Source of the DNA: Flexivirga aerilata
GTDB taxonomy: Bacteria > Actinomycetota > Actinomycetes > Actinomycetales > Dermatophilaceae
Length of the DNA stretch: 64,000 bases
Assembly (NCBI RefSeq): GCF_013002715.1
Contig: NZ_JABENB010000002.1
Location: 620,001-684,000, forward strand
Direction of reading: 5' to 3'
Shown here piece by piece: positions 36,739 through 45,390 of this stretch (the first letter of the stretch is position 1; each line of letters begins with the position of its first letter). The translations under genes and the position numbers were made by a program. The notes beneath the pieces were generated by a model that worked only from the letters and a program-made list of their open reading frames with translations, was not told where the DNA came from and did not search any database.

Positions 36739-37347
36739 TCAGTTGAGCTCGGTCAGGAAGCTCTGCACCGTGCGGTCGAGTCGCTTGAGACGGGTGGCGC
36801 CGGCGACAGTGAGGTTGGGGTGAGCGACGAACCACGCCTCGGCGGGCAGCTGATATTGGACGATGAAGTCCTTCACCTCCGGCGAGTGGATGCCCGGCCA
36901 GCCCTCGACGTTGCCGAAGAGGTAGTCCATCATCTCGGGGATCTTCGTGGCGAAGTCGTCGATGTAGGGGTCCCACTCGCCGTCGTACGCCGTCGCGAAC
37001 AGCAGCTTGGTGTCGTCGTCGAGGAACACGAAGCGCATGTTGTGCAGGGTGCCGACATCGCCGGCGCCGGCGAGATTGCCGTCGACCAGCTTGAAGAACT
37101 TGCGCAGGCGCTCCGCGCCACCGGGTTTCAACGGCATGATCGCGGTCAACTCGGACACCTCGCCGCTCTTGGCACCGACCCGGCCGGCCGTGGTGACGGC
37201 GTGCTCGGCCACTTCCTCCTTGTCGGCGAGGAGTTCGCCGACCCGCACCTTGAGCGCGACCTTTGCGTCGTCGATGACGGCGTCGACCTTCTGCCGGACG
37301 GTGGCGGGCAGGCCCTGGAATCGCTGCTCGAGCGACGACTGACTCAT
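36739..37347 (-). CDS. DyP-partner protein 2, paralogue of partner 1
   Basis: 202 aa from ATG 37347. A helical N-terminus (about residues 1-55, KEEVAEHAVTTAGRVGAKS) is followed by the shared core: VSELTAIMPLKPGGAERLRKF, RFVFLDDDTKLLFATAYDG with EWDPYIDDF, and FIVQYQLPAEAWFVAHPN. The motif EWDPY(L/I)(E/D)D is common to both partners. It is the first gene after the regulator and stands 11 bp before the second DyP gene. Function unknown; the repeated pairing with a DyP gene is the main clue. Confidence 0.55.
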   Translation of the reverse strand: MSQSSLEQRFQGLPATVRQKVDAVIDDAKVALKVRVGELLADKEEVAEHAVTTAGRVGAKSGEVSELTAIMPLKPGGAERLRKFFKLVDGNLAGAGDVGTLHNMRFVFLDDDTKLLFATAYDGEWDPYIDDFATKIPEMMDYLFGNVEGWPGIHSPEVKDFIVQYQLPAEAWFVAHPNLTVAGATRLKRLDRTVQSFLTELN

Positions 37348-37477
37348 CTCGTACTCCTTCGGTGTCGGGCGCGCGGGCGTCGGCCCGGCGCGGTGGAATC
37401 CCCACCGCATTCATTGCAACTCCGGGGCAGCCCGGAAGGCTTGGCCCCGGGTCCAAGGTTGTGCGCCGTGCATTGGT

Positions 37478-37509
37478 GTCTGGTGCAATCACCGTCTGGT
37501 GCAATCACC
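37478..37509. repeat. 16-bp tandem direct repeat in front of the DyP gene set
   Basis: GTCTGGTGCAATCACC occurs twice in immediate succession (37478-37493, 37494-37509), about 130 bp upstream of the partner-2 start and just past the pucR stop. A related TGCATTGG precedes it. Being in the only long gap of the cluster, it is a candidate binding site for the PucR-type protein encoded next to it. Confidence 0.6.
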
Positions 37510-37532
37510 CGGCCGCTGCGCGGGGTGGCCCC

Positions 37533-38894
37533 TCAGGCATCCGCGTTGGTGACGGCGAACTCGTCGCCGAACTCCTCGACGAGCGCGAGTGCGGCCTGCA
37601 GTTGCATGCGCCGGTCGCCCACCCCACGTCCGCGCAGGGCCTCGGCCCGCCCGACCCGGTAGGCGACGGTGTTGCGCGCCACGTGCAGCGCCCCGGCTGC
37701 CGCGTTGAGGCTGCGTTCGTTGTCCAGATAGCACTTCAGCGTCGCCCGGAGGACACCGGCCGCCTCGCCCGGCGCGGCGAGGTCACCGAGCTCCCGGCGT
37801 ACGAACTGGCGCGCGACGTCGTCACGGTGCGTCAGCATCGTCAGCATGTCGACGTCGCCGTAGTCCCACACCCGCCGGGGCTGCTTGGACGCCATGCCGA
37901 TCCGGGCCGCCTCCAGCGCCTGGCCGTGGCTGGTCCGGAAGCCCGACACTCCCGCTCCGGGCAGGCCCGCGGCGACCTGAACGCCGACGGTGGGCTCGTA
38001 GGAGCCGATGCTCGGAGGCGGGGCATTGCCGCGGACGGTCGAACCCCATGCCCACACGCGGCGCCGACCGATCGGCAGGACCAGGGCGGCGGAGTGTCCC
38101 GACGCGCGCAGCACCTGGGCCGCCGTCGACTCCAGCACGCCCGGGCCGGGCTGCGCCGCGTCCGCGACCCAGACGACGAGCGCGGTGTGGCGTCGGGTCA
38201 GGTCGTACTCGAGCACCCTCGTCGCCCGCTCCGACGAGACCTCCGCGCCGCTCAGGATGTCGTCGACCAACTCCATGCGCACCGCCGCCGAGGTCGTCAG
38301 CCAGGCCGCCTGCACCCGGCTGAACTCCGCCGCCATCCGGGACGACAGCAGGTCGGTGATGGCGAAGAGCCGCTCGGAGATCAGGCGCAGCGCGGCGAAT
38401 CTCTCCTCGGGAGGCAGGCTGTGCGAAGCAGCCTCGACGAACTGGTGGTGGGCGTAGGTGTGGGCGACCTGGATGCTGCGCAGGATGTGCTCGATGCCGA
38501 CGCCGCGGATGACCGCCTCGGCCGGCCCCGCGAAGACCTCGGGGGAGAGGACGGCGTCGAGGTCGAAGTTCTCCCTGGCCAGGGCGGCCACGGTCTGGAC
38601 CGCGACCGCCTCGCACCCCTTGCGCATCTCCTGGACGAACCCGTCGACGCCGAGCTCGGGGATCACCGCGAGGATGCTCTGCGCCATGCCGCCCGCCACC
38701 TCGACCGCCCAGCCGATAGGCCCGGGCCCGACCCGGTCGACGAGCTCGGCGACACAGGTACGCGACAGCACGGCGTGGCTGATCGCGTCGGGCTCGACCG
38801 GCCGCGCGGCCCGGATCCAGGTCCCGTTCTCCGCCCCGGCCGCCCGACAAGGGTCGTCCCCTGTGTGAGTCCTCGCGTCAACCATGACCACCAT
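37533..38894 (-). CDS. PucR-family transcriptional regulator heading the DyP cluster
   Basis: 453 aa from ATG 38894 (450 aa from the ATG at 38885). The C-terminus is the PucR-type HTH (NERSLNAAAGALHVARNTVAYRVG). The middle part is GGDEF-like and the N-terminal half helical. Neither start has a clear ribosome site, and the operator at 38898 sits 3 bp before the first ATG, so the message may be leaderless. It is transcribed toward the DyP genes and is a likely local activator, itself placed under TetR control by the operator. Confidence 0.82.
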   Translation of the reverse strand: MVVMVDARTHTGDDPCRAAGAENGTWIRAARPVEPDAISHAVLSRTCVAELVDRVGPGPIGWAVEVAGGMAQSILAVIPELGVDGFVQEMRKGCEAVAVQTVAALARENFDLDAVLSPEVFAGPAEAVIRGVGIEHILRSIQVAHTYAHHQFVEAASHSLPPEERFAALRLISERLFAITDLLSSRMAAEFSRVQAAWLTTSAAVRMELVDDILSGAEVSSERATRVLEYDLTRRHTALVVWVADAAQPGPGVLESTAAQVLRASGHSAALVLPIGRRRVWAWGSTVRGNAPPPSIGSYEPTVGVQVAAGLPGAGVSGFRTSHGQALEAARIGMASKQPRRVWDYGDVDMLTMLTHRDDVARQFVRRELGDLAAPGEAAGVLRATLKCYLDNERSLNAAAGALHVARNTVAYRVGRAEALRGRGVGDRRMQLQAALALVEEFGDEFAVTNADA

Positions 38895-38897
38895 GCT

Positions 38898-38915
38898 ACT
38901 GATCAAATGATCAGT
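38898..38915. promoter_or_regulatory. Palindromic operator at the pucR start (TetR site 3)
   Basis: ACTGATCAAATGATCAGT repeats the TetR palindrome about 9.4 kb from tetR. Read on the minus strand it is preceded by CAAA, as site 1 is on the plus strand, and followed by AGCAT as at site 2. It lies between pucR (minus) and the GDPD gene (plus) and could control either one. Confidence 0.72.
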
Positions 38916-39119
38916 TTTGTAGTCACGCTGGCGAGGCGGCCGGTGGTGGCCACCGCGCTCCGGGCTGGTCGTGGCTGTTGGTCCTGGCTGCTGGTCCCGG
39001 CTGTTCATCGAACCGTCAGCGACACGGTGCCCGTATGCCGCGCCGACGTCTCCCGCGGCCGGTCGACTGAGCGGCGTAGTGTCCGGCGACCTCGAGCCCG
39101 ACGGGAGCGGCAACGAGCG

Positions 39120-40178
39120 ATGGCGATCACCGATCAGCCGACGGCGACCCTCGATCCCCGGCGAGCGGCCTACCGGCTGGGCGCGGAGCCGCTCGTGGTC
39201 GGTCACCGCGGTGCCAGCGGATATCGGCCCGAGCACACGCTCGCGTCATATGAACTGGCGGCGCGGATGGGCGCCGACTCCCTCGAACCCGACCTGGTGG
39301 CGACCCGAGACCACGTGTTGGTATGCCGGCACGACGCGGAGCTGTCACGCTCGACGGACGTCGCCGACCACCCGGAGTTCGCCGATCGCCACACGACCCG
39401 GGAGATCGACGGCGAGACCCAAACCGGTTGGTTCGTCTGCGATTTCACCGTGGCGGAGCTGAAGTCGCTCTGGGCCCGCGAGCGCTTTGCAACCCTGCGG
39501 CAGTCGAACACCATCTATGAGGGGCGGCTGCGGATCGCGACCTTCGAGGAGTTGCTGCGGTTGCGCGCACGGCTCTCGCGTGAGCTCGGCCGGGTGATCG
39601 GGCTGAGCCCGGAGCTGAAGCACACCACCTGGCACCGATCGATCGGGCTGGACCTGGAGCGACCGCTCGTGACCGGGCTGCGCAGCGCCGGACTGGATCG
39701 GCCGAGCGCGCCGGTCTTCGTGCAGGCCTTCGAACCGACCAGCCTCATGCGGCTGCGGCAGGAGCTCGGCCTGCAGGCGCCGAGCATCCTGCTGACCGAG
39801 GCGGAGGGCGGACCGGTCGACCTGCCCGGGCGCTGCTACGACGAGCTGCTGCAACCGGCCGGTCTGCAACGGCTGCGGAAGTGGGCGACGGGGGTCGGCC
39901 CGAGCAAGGACCAGGTGATCCCGCGGCGTGCGGACGGGAGTCTGCGCGGCCCGACCGGGCTGGTGCGGTCGGCGCACGACGCCGGGCTACGCGTCCACAC
40001 CTGGACGTTTCGCGCCGAAAACGCCTTCCTGCCAACGGATTTGCGCTCGACCGCGTCCGACGCCGACTTCGGCGACGTGCTCGCCGAGATGACGACGTTC
40101 CTGCACGCCGGCGTCGACGCGCTGATCACCGACCACGTCGACCTCGGCACGCTCGCCCGGTCGGAGGTTTTCGTTTAG
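39120..40178 (+). CDS. glpQ: Glycerophosphodiester phosphodiesterase
   Basis: 352 aa from ATG 39120. VVGHRGASGYRPEHTLASY supplies the catalytic His-Arg and Glu, followed by LEPDLVATRDHVLVCRHD with the metal Glu/Asp and second His. Later blocks are LSPELKHTTWH, FVQAFEP and HTWTFRAEN. This is the complete GlpQ-type GDPD pattern. No signal peptide is evident, although GlpQ is often exported. It hydrolyses glycerophosphodiesters to glycerol 3-phosphate and an alcohol. Divergent from pucR and convergent with aceE. Confidence 0.9.
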   Translation: MAITDQPTATLDPRRAAYRLGAEPLVVGHRGASGYRPEHTLASYELAARMGADSLEPDLVATRDHVLVCRHDAELSRSTDVADHPEFADRHTTREIDGETQTGWFVCDFTVAELKSLWARERFATLRQSNTIYEGRLRIATFEELLRLRARLSRELGRVIGLSPELKHTTWHRSIGLDLERPLVTGLRSAGLDRPSAPVFVQAFEPTSLMRLRQELGLQAPSILLTEAEGGPVDLPGRCYDELLQPAGLQRLRKWATGVGPSKDQVIPRRADGSLRGPTGLVRSAHDAGLRVHTWTFRAENAFLPTDLRSTASDADFGDVLAEMTTFLHAGVDALITDHVDLGTLARSEVFV

Positions 40179-40185
40179 GGGCGGG

Positions 40186-40307
40186 GGTCTCGATACGCGG
40201 CTCGTTCCTCGCCGCTACTCGACCACCGTTGGGCCCGCCGCTACTCGACCAGCGTTTGCTGGTCGAGTAGCCGGAGGAGCGAAGCGGGGGAGGCGTATCG
40301 AGACCCA
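40186..40307. repeat. Dispersed intergenic repeat with strong hairpin, between GDPD and aceE
   Basis: The unit GGTCTCGATACGCGGCTCGT, continuing to CTCGACCA, runs 40186-40225. A second partial copy and an inverted version follow to 40307. GCTACTCGACCAGC (40240-40253) and GCTGGTCGAGTAGC (40258-40271) form a 14-bp stem with a 4-base loop. The same unit occurs at 49338, 49391 and 49439. Between two convergent genes it may also end transcription. Confidence 0.8.
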
Positions 40308-40320
40308 CCGCCCGGCGTGG

Positions 40321-43083
40321 TTACGCGTCGCCGCCGGTGTTGCCGGACGTGCCGGCCTGGACGTTGAGCAACTCGTACTTCGCCGCGGCGTCGCGCGGCA
40401 CCTGCGGGTCGATCTCGCCGCGCTTGGCGAGCGTCTGCAGGGTGCGCACCGCGAGTGACGGGCCGTCGATGTGGAAATAACGCCGGGCCGCCGCGCGGGT
40501 GTCGCTGAAGCCGAAACCGTCGGCGCCGAGCGCGACGTAGTCGCCGGGCACCCACGGCCGGATTTGCTCCTGCACGTCGGTCATCCAGTCCGACACCGCG
40601 AGCACCGGACCTTGCGTGCCCTCCAGCCGCTGGGTGACGTAGGGCACGCGCTGCTCGTCCTCGGGGTGCAGGAACGCCTGCTCGTCCGCGGCGGCACCGT
40701 CGCGGCGCAGCTCGTTCCAGGACGTCACCGACCACACGTCGGCCACCACGCCCCAGTCGTCCTTCAGCAACTGCTGCGCCTCGAGCGCCCACGGCACCCC
40801 GACGCCCGACGCCAGCAGCTGCGCGTGCGGTGCGTCCTCGCCCACGCCCTCGGTGCTGCCCTCGGCGACGCGGTGCATGCCCCGCAGGATGCCCTCGACG
40901 TCGACGTCGGCGGGCTCCGCCGGCTGCTGCATCGGCTCGTTGTAGGCGGTCAGGTAGTAGATGACGTTTTCCGGGTTGTCCCCGAACATCCGCCGCAGAC
41001 CGTCCTGCATGATGTGCGCGACCTCATAGCCGTATGCCGGATCGTAAGCAACCACAGCGGGATTGGTCGCCGCCAGCAGATGCGATTGACCGTCGGCGTG
41101 CTGCAGGCCCTCGCCGGTCAGCGTGGTGCGCCCCGCGGTCGCACCGATCAGGAAGCCGCGCGCCATCTGGTCGGCGGCCGCCCAGATGAAGTCGCCGGTG
41201 CGCTGGAAGCCGAACATCGAGTAGAAGATGTAGATCGGCACCATCGGCACGCCGTGCGTGGCGTATGACGTGCCGGCCGCGGTGAACGCCGCGACCGAGC
41301 CCGCCTCGTTGATCCCGAGGTGCAGGATCTGCCCGTCGGTCGCCTCCTTGTAGGCGAGCATCAGCTCGGCGTCGACCGAGGTGTAGTGCTGGCCGTGCGG
41401 GTTGTAGATCTTGGAGGTCGGGAAGAACGAGTCCATCCCGAAGGTGCGGGCCTCGTCGGGGATGATCGGCACCACGTGCTTGCCGAACTCCTTGTCGCGC
41501 ATCAGGTCTCGCAGGATGCGCACGAAGGCCATCGTGGTCGCGACCTCCTGCTTGCCGGAGCCCTTCTTCGCGACGGCATACGCCTTGTCGTCCGGCAGCT
41601 TCAGCGCGCTGGTGGTGTGCCGACGGCTCGGCACCCCGCCGCCGAGCTTCTCGCGGCGCTCGCGGAGATATTGGATCGCCGGGTCGCTCTCGCCCGGGTG
41701 GAAGTACGGCGGCAGGTAGGGGTTGTCCTCGAGCTGCTTGTCGCTGATCGGGATCTGCAGCGAGTCGCGGAAGTTCTTCAGGTCGTCCAGCGCCAGCTTC
41801 TTCATCTGGTGCGTGGCGTTGCGGCCGGCGAAGTGGGTGCCGAGGCTGTAGCCCTTGATCGTCTTGGCGAGGATCACCGTCGGCTGACCGTGGTGCTCGG
41901 TGGCGGCGCGGTAGGCGGCATACACCTTGCGGTAGTCGTGCCCGCCGCGCTTGAGCTTCCACCAGATGTCGTCGTCGGACCAGTCCTTGACCATCTCGCG
42001 GGTGCGGGGGTCGCGGCCGAAGAAGTGCTCGCGCACGTAGGCGCCGTCATTGGCACGGAAGGTCTGGTAGTCGCCGTCCGGCGTGGAGTTCATCAGGTTG
42101 ACCAGGGCGCCGTCGCGGTCGGCCGCGAGCAGCGGGTCCCAGCCGCGGCCCCAGATGTCCTTGATGACGTTCCAGCCGGCGCCGCGGAAGAAGCTCTCCA
42201 GCTCCTGGATGATCTTGCCGTTGCCGCGCACCGGTCCGTCGAGTCGCTGCAGGTTGCAGTTGATGACGAAGGTGAGGTTGTCGAGCTCCTCGTTGGCCGC
42301 GAGTTGCAGCAGGCCGCGCGACTCGGGCTCGTCCATCTCGCCGTCGCCGAGGAACGCCCACACGTGCTGCTGGCTGGTGTCCTTGAACCCGCGGGCGTGC
42401 AGGTATTTGTTGAACTGCGCCTGGTAGATCGCGTTCATCGGGCCGATGCCCATGGAAACCGTTGGGAATTCCCAGAAGTCGGGCATGTTGCGCGGGTGCG
42501 GGTATGACGGCAGCCCCATCCGCTGGCCCTGCACGATGTGCGAGTGCTCCTGGCGGAAGCCGTCGAGCTGGTCCTCGGACAGCCGGCCCTCGAGGAACGC
42601 GCGGGAGTAGATGCCGGGGGAGGCGTGGCCCTGGATGAAGACCTGGTCGCCACCGCCCGGGTGGTCCTTGCCGCGGAAGAAGTGGTTGAAGCCGACCTCG
42701 TAGAGGGTCGCGGCCGATGCATAGGTGGAGATGTGGCCGCCGACACCGACGCCCGGGCGCTGCGCGCGGTGCACCATCATCGCGGCGTTCCACCGGATCC
42801 AGGCGCGGTAGCGGCGCTCGACCTCTTCGTCACCGGGGAACCAGGGCTCGGCCTCCGGGCTGATCGTGTTGATGTAGTCGGTCGCCGTCAGGGACGGCAC
42901 CCCGATCTGCCGCTGCCGCGAGCGTTCGAGCAGCTTGAGCATGACGTAGCGCGCCCGTGCCTGCCCTCCCTCGTCGATGACGCCGTCGAGGGAGTCCAGC
43001 CATTCCTGGGTCTCCTCGGGGTCGATGTCGGGCAGCTGGCTGGGGATTCCGTTGAGGATCGGTCCTGCGTCCTCGCGCGCCAT
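40321..43083 (-). CDS. aceE: Pyruvate dehydrogenase E1 component, homodimeric type
   Basis: 920 aa, slightly longer than E. coli AceE (887). The thiamine-diphosphate site is [12 protein letters not shown] followed by [14 protein letters not shown]. Other conserved blocks are [38 protein letters not shown] and [11 protein letters not shown]. It decarboxylates pyruvate and passes the acetyl group to the E2 subunit, not encoded here. In M. tuberculosis it is adjacent to the fasR homologue; here about 17 kb lies between them. Confidence 0.95.
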   Translation of the reverse strand: MAREDAGPILNGIPSQLPDIDPEETQEWLDSLDGVIDEGGQARARYVMLKLLERSRQRQIGVPSLTATDYINTISPEAEPWFPGDEEVERRYRAWIRWNAAMMVHRAQRPGVGVGGHISTYASAATLYEVGFNHFFRGKDHPGGGDQVFIQGHASPGIYSRAFLEGRLSEDQLDGFRQEHSHIVQGQRMGLPSYPHPRNMPDFWEFPTVSMGIGPMNAIYQAQFNKYLHARGFKDTSQQHVWAFLGDGEMDEPESRGLLQLAANEELDNLTFVINCNLQRLDGPVRGNGKIIQELESFFRGAGWNVIKDIWGRGWDPLLAADRDGALVNLMNSTPDGDYQTFRANDGAYVREHFFGRDPRTREMVKDWSDDDIWWKLKRGGHDYRKVYAAYRAATEHHGQPTVILAKTIKGYSLGTHFAGRNATHQMKKLALDDLKNFRDSLQIPISDKQLEDNPYLPPYFHPGESDPAIQYLRERREKLGGGVPSRRHTTSALKLPDDKAYAVAKKGSGKQEVATTMAFVRILRDLMRDKEFGKHVVPIIPDEARTFGMDSFFPTSKIYNPHGQHYTSVDAELMLAYKEATDGQILHLGINEAGSVAAFTAAGTSYATHGVPMVPIYIFYSMFGFQRTGDFIWAAADQMARGFLIGATAGRTTLTGEGLQHADGQSHLLAATNPAVVAYDPAYGYEVAHIMQDGLRRMFGDNPENVIYYLTAYNEPMQQPAEPADVDVEGILRGMHRVAEGSTEGVGEDAPHAQLLASGVGVPWALEAQQLLKDDWGVVADVWSVTSWNELRRDGAAADEQAFLHPEDEQRVPYVTQRLEGTQGPVLAVSDWMTDVQEQIRPWVPGDYVALGADGFGFSDTRAAARRYFHIDGPSLAVRTLQTLAKRGEIDPQVPRDAAAKYELLNVQAGTSGNTGGDA

Positions 43084-43219
43084 GAGTGGCTCCTCTCATG
43101 TGGCACTCGCGTCGTCATGCGACTTCGTTGTCGGTGCCTCCATCCTCCACCCGGCCAGGCTCGCGCGGGCGCGCGGGGTCTTGACCGATGGGTAACGGAG
43201 GGCGTATGGCGCCGCCCGC

Positions 43220-44041
43220 TTACGGCAGGTTCAGCGCCGCGTGCCGGTTGACGTCCTTGTAGAGCAGGTAGCGGAAGCGGCCGGGCCCACCGGCGTAACA
43301 GGCCTGCGGGCAGAAGGCGCGCAGCCACATGAAGTCGCCCGCCTCGACCTCGACCCAGTCCCTGTTGAGCAGGTAGACCGCCTTGCCCTCGAGCACGTAG
43401 AGGCCGTGCTCCATGACGTGCGTCTCCGGGAACGGGATCACCCCGCCGGGCTCGAAATTGACGATGTTGACGTGCATGTCGTGGCGCACGTCGGAGGGGT
43501 CGACGAAACGCTGGGTCGTCCACCGCCCGTCGGTGTCCGGCATGGCACCCGCCTCCACGTCGGACTCGTGCGTGACGAACGCGTCCGGGGCGTCGATGCC
43601 GTCGACGGCGTCATACCTCTTGCGGATCCAGTGGAAGGTCGCGGTCGCGTCGCTGGTGTTGTGCAGCGACCACCTAGTGCCCGGTGGGACGAAAACGTAA
43701 CTGCCGGGCCGCAATGAGTGCTGCTCACCGGCGAGGTCGAGCTCCAGCGCGCCGTCGACCACGAAGAGCACACCCTCCGCGGCGGGGTTGAGCTCCGGCT
43801 TGTCGCTGCCGCCGCCCGGCGACACCTCGACGAGGTATTGCGAGAACGTCTCGCTGAAGCCGGTCAGCGGGCGGGCGAGCACCCAGAGCCGGGTGGCGTC
43901 CCAGAAGGGCAGGTTGCTGGTGACGATGTCGGTCATCGTGCGGGCGGGCAGCACCGCGTAGGCCTCGGTGAAGATCGAGCGATCCGTCGTCAGGTCGGTC
44001 TGCGCGGGGAGCCCTCCGCGTGGCGTGTAGTAGCCGCTCAT
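43220..44041 (-). CDS. allE: (S)-ureidoglycine aminohydrolase, bicupin
   Basis: 273 aa with two cupin domains. Conserved parts are YYTPRGGLPAQTDL at the N-terminus, SYVFVPPGTRWSLHN, and MHVNIVNFEPGGVIPFPETHVMEHGLYVLEGKAVY with the metal-binding His/Glu set. AllE releases ammonia from ureidoglycine to give ureidoglycolate. It is the last gene of the minus-strand ureide operon and overlaps allB by 4 bp. The enzyme that makes its substrate, allantoate amidohydrolase, is not encoded in the window. Confidence 0.9.
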   Translation of the reverse strand: MSGYYTPRGGLPAQTDLTTDRSIFTEAYAVLPARTMTDIVTSNLPFWDATRLWVLARPLTGFSETFSQYLVEVSPGGGSDKPELNPAAEGVLFVVDGALELDLAGEQHSLRPGSYVFVPPGTRWSLHNTSDATATFHWIRKRYDAVDGIDAPDAFVTHESDVEAGAMPDTDGRWTTQRFVDPSDVRHDMHVNIVNFEPGGVIPFPETHVMEHGLYVLEGKAVYLLNRDWVEVEAGDFMWLRAFCPQACYAGGPGRFRYLLYKDVNRHAALNLP

Positions 44042-45390
44042 GGTGTCCTTTCGTGTCGCAACAGGGTGCCGGTCGGTGACCTGTCGAGGCCGATCTCGTT
44101 GCCGCGCAACCAGATCCGGTCGGCTCGGCCGGCGAGGGTGAGGTCCTGGTATGCCGTCAGCTTGCTCTTGTGCTGCAGCGTCGCGGCGTCGACCGCGGTC
44201 TCGACGTCGGGGGAGTAGGCGACCAGGTCGGCGTCGGCACCGACCGCGATGCGGCCCTTCTGCCGTAGGCCCACCAGGTCGGCAGGCGCGCTCGCCATCC
44301 AGCCGGTCACGTCGGCGAGGGTGTGCCCGCGCCGGCGGGCCTCGGTCCAGACGGCGGAAAGCGCGAGTTGCACACTCGCGACCCCGCCCCATGCGCTCGC
44401 CAGGTCGCCCTGCTTGAGGTCGATCGTGCTCGGTGAGTGGTCGCTGACGACGCAGTCGATCGTGCCGTCCGCCAGCGCCTCCCACAGCTGAGATCTGTTG
44501 GCATCACTGCGGATCGGCGGGCAGCACTTGTGCGCGGTCGAGCCGTCCCGGATGGTCTCGGCGGTGAAGGTGAGGTAGTGCGGACAGGTCTCGACCGTCA
44601 GCCGGACTCCGCGCTCTCTGGCCGCGCGGATCGCGGGCAGCGCCGCGGCGCTGGACAGGTGCAGGATGTGCGCCCGCCCGCCGGTCTCCTCGGCTGCGGC
44701 AATCACCGCCTCGATCGCGGTGACCTCGCCGGCGTCGGGGCGGGAGGCGGTGAAGTCGGTGTAGCGGTTGCTTTGCGTCGGCGGGGTCGCCGCGAGGGTC
44801 GCGGCGTCCTCGGCGTGCACGATGAGCAGGGCGTCCAGCTCGGCGCACCGGCGCAGGTAGGTCACCAACTCGTCGGCCGCGAGCGGCGGGAACTCCGGCA
44901 CACCGGAGTCGGCGAGGAAGCACTTGAAGCCGAAAACGCCTGCCGCGTCGAGCTTTTCCAGATCATCGAGGTTGCCGGGTATGGCGCCGCCCCAGAAGCC
45001 GACGTCGACCCACACCTGCGGTCGCGCGGCGTCGCGCTTGGTCTCCAGGGCCGCGGCGGTGGTCGTCGGCGGCAGGCTGTTGAGCGGCATGTCGACGATC
45101 GTGGTGGTGCCACCGGCGAGGGCCGCGCGGGTGGCGGTGGCGAAGCCCTCCCAGTCGGTGCGGCCCGGCTCGTTGACGTGCACGTGGGTGTCGACCATGC
45201 CGGGGAGCAGCACGTGGTCCGCGTCGAGCGTGACGGTTGCGGTTGCCTGCCAGCCGATTTCGCCGGACGTGTCTGGTCCGGTCAGCACGGCGGCTACGCG
45301 TCCGGCATTGACCACGACGGTCGCTGGTTGCTCGATACCGTCGACGACCGCACGGTCGGCGTGGACGATCAGGTCTGCGGTGTGGGTCAT
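44038..45390 (-). CDS. allB: Allantoinase
   Basis: 450 aa. The metal site opens with GMVDTHVHVNEPG. FGFKCFLADSG holds the carboxylated Lys, VHAEDA and HILHLSSA give further His ligands, and VVSDHSPS the Asp. This is the cyclic amidohydrolase pattern of allantoinase. It opens allantoin to allantoate. Overlaps at both ends (with the glycerate kinase and allE genes) show coupled translation. Confidence 0.92.
   Translation of the reverse strand: MTHTADLIVHADRAVVDGIEQPATVVVNAGRVAAVLTGPDTSGEIGWQATATVTLDADHVLLPGMVDTHVHVNEPGRTDWEGFATATRAALAGGTTTIVDMPLNSLPPTTTAAALETKRDAARPQVWVDVGFWGGAIPGNLDDLEKLDAAGVFGFKCFLADSGVPEFPPLAADELVTYLRRCAELDALLIVHAEDAATLAATPPTQSNRYTDFTASRPDAGEVTAIEAVIAAAEETGGRAHILHLSSAAALPAIRAARERGVRLTVETCPHYLTFTAETIRDGSTAHKCCPPIRSDANRSQLWEALADGTIDCVVSDHSPSTIDLKQGDLASAWGGVASVQLALSAVWTEARRRGHTLADVTGWMASAPADLVGLRQKGRIAVGADADLVAYSPDVETAVDAATLQHKSKLTAYQDLTLAGRADRIWLRGNEIGLDRSPTGTLLRHERTP

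Noticed and set aside
37362..39119. Long N-terminal extension of the GDPD frame
   Set aside because: The frame is open far upstream, but that part is antisense to pucR. GDPD homology starts only after 39120, where the first residues fit the family.
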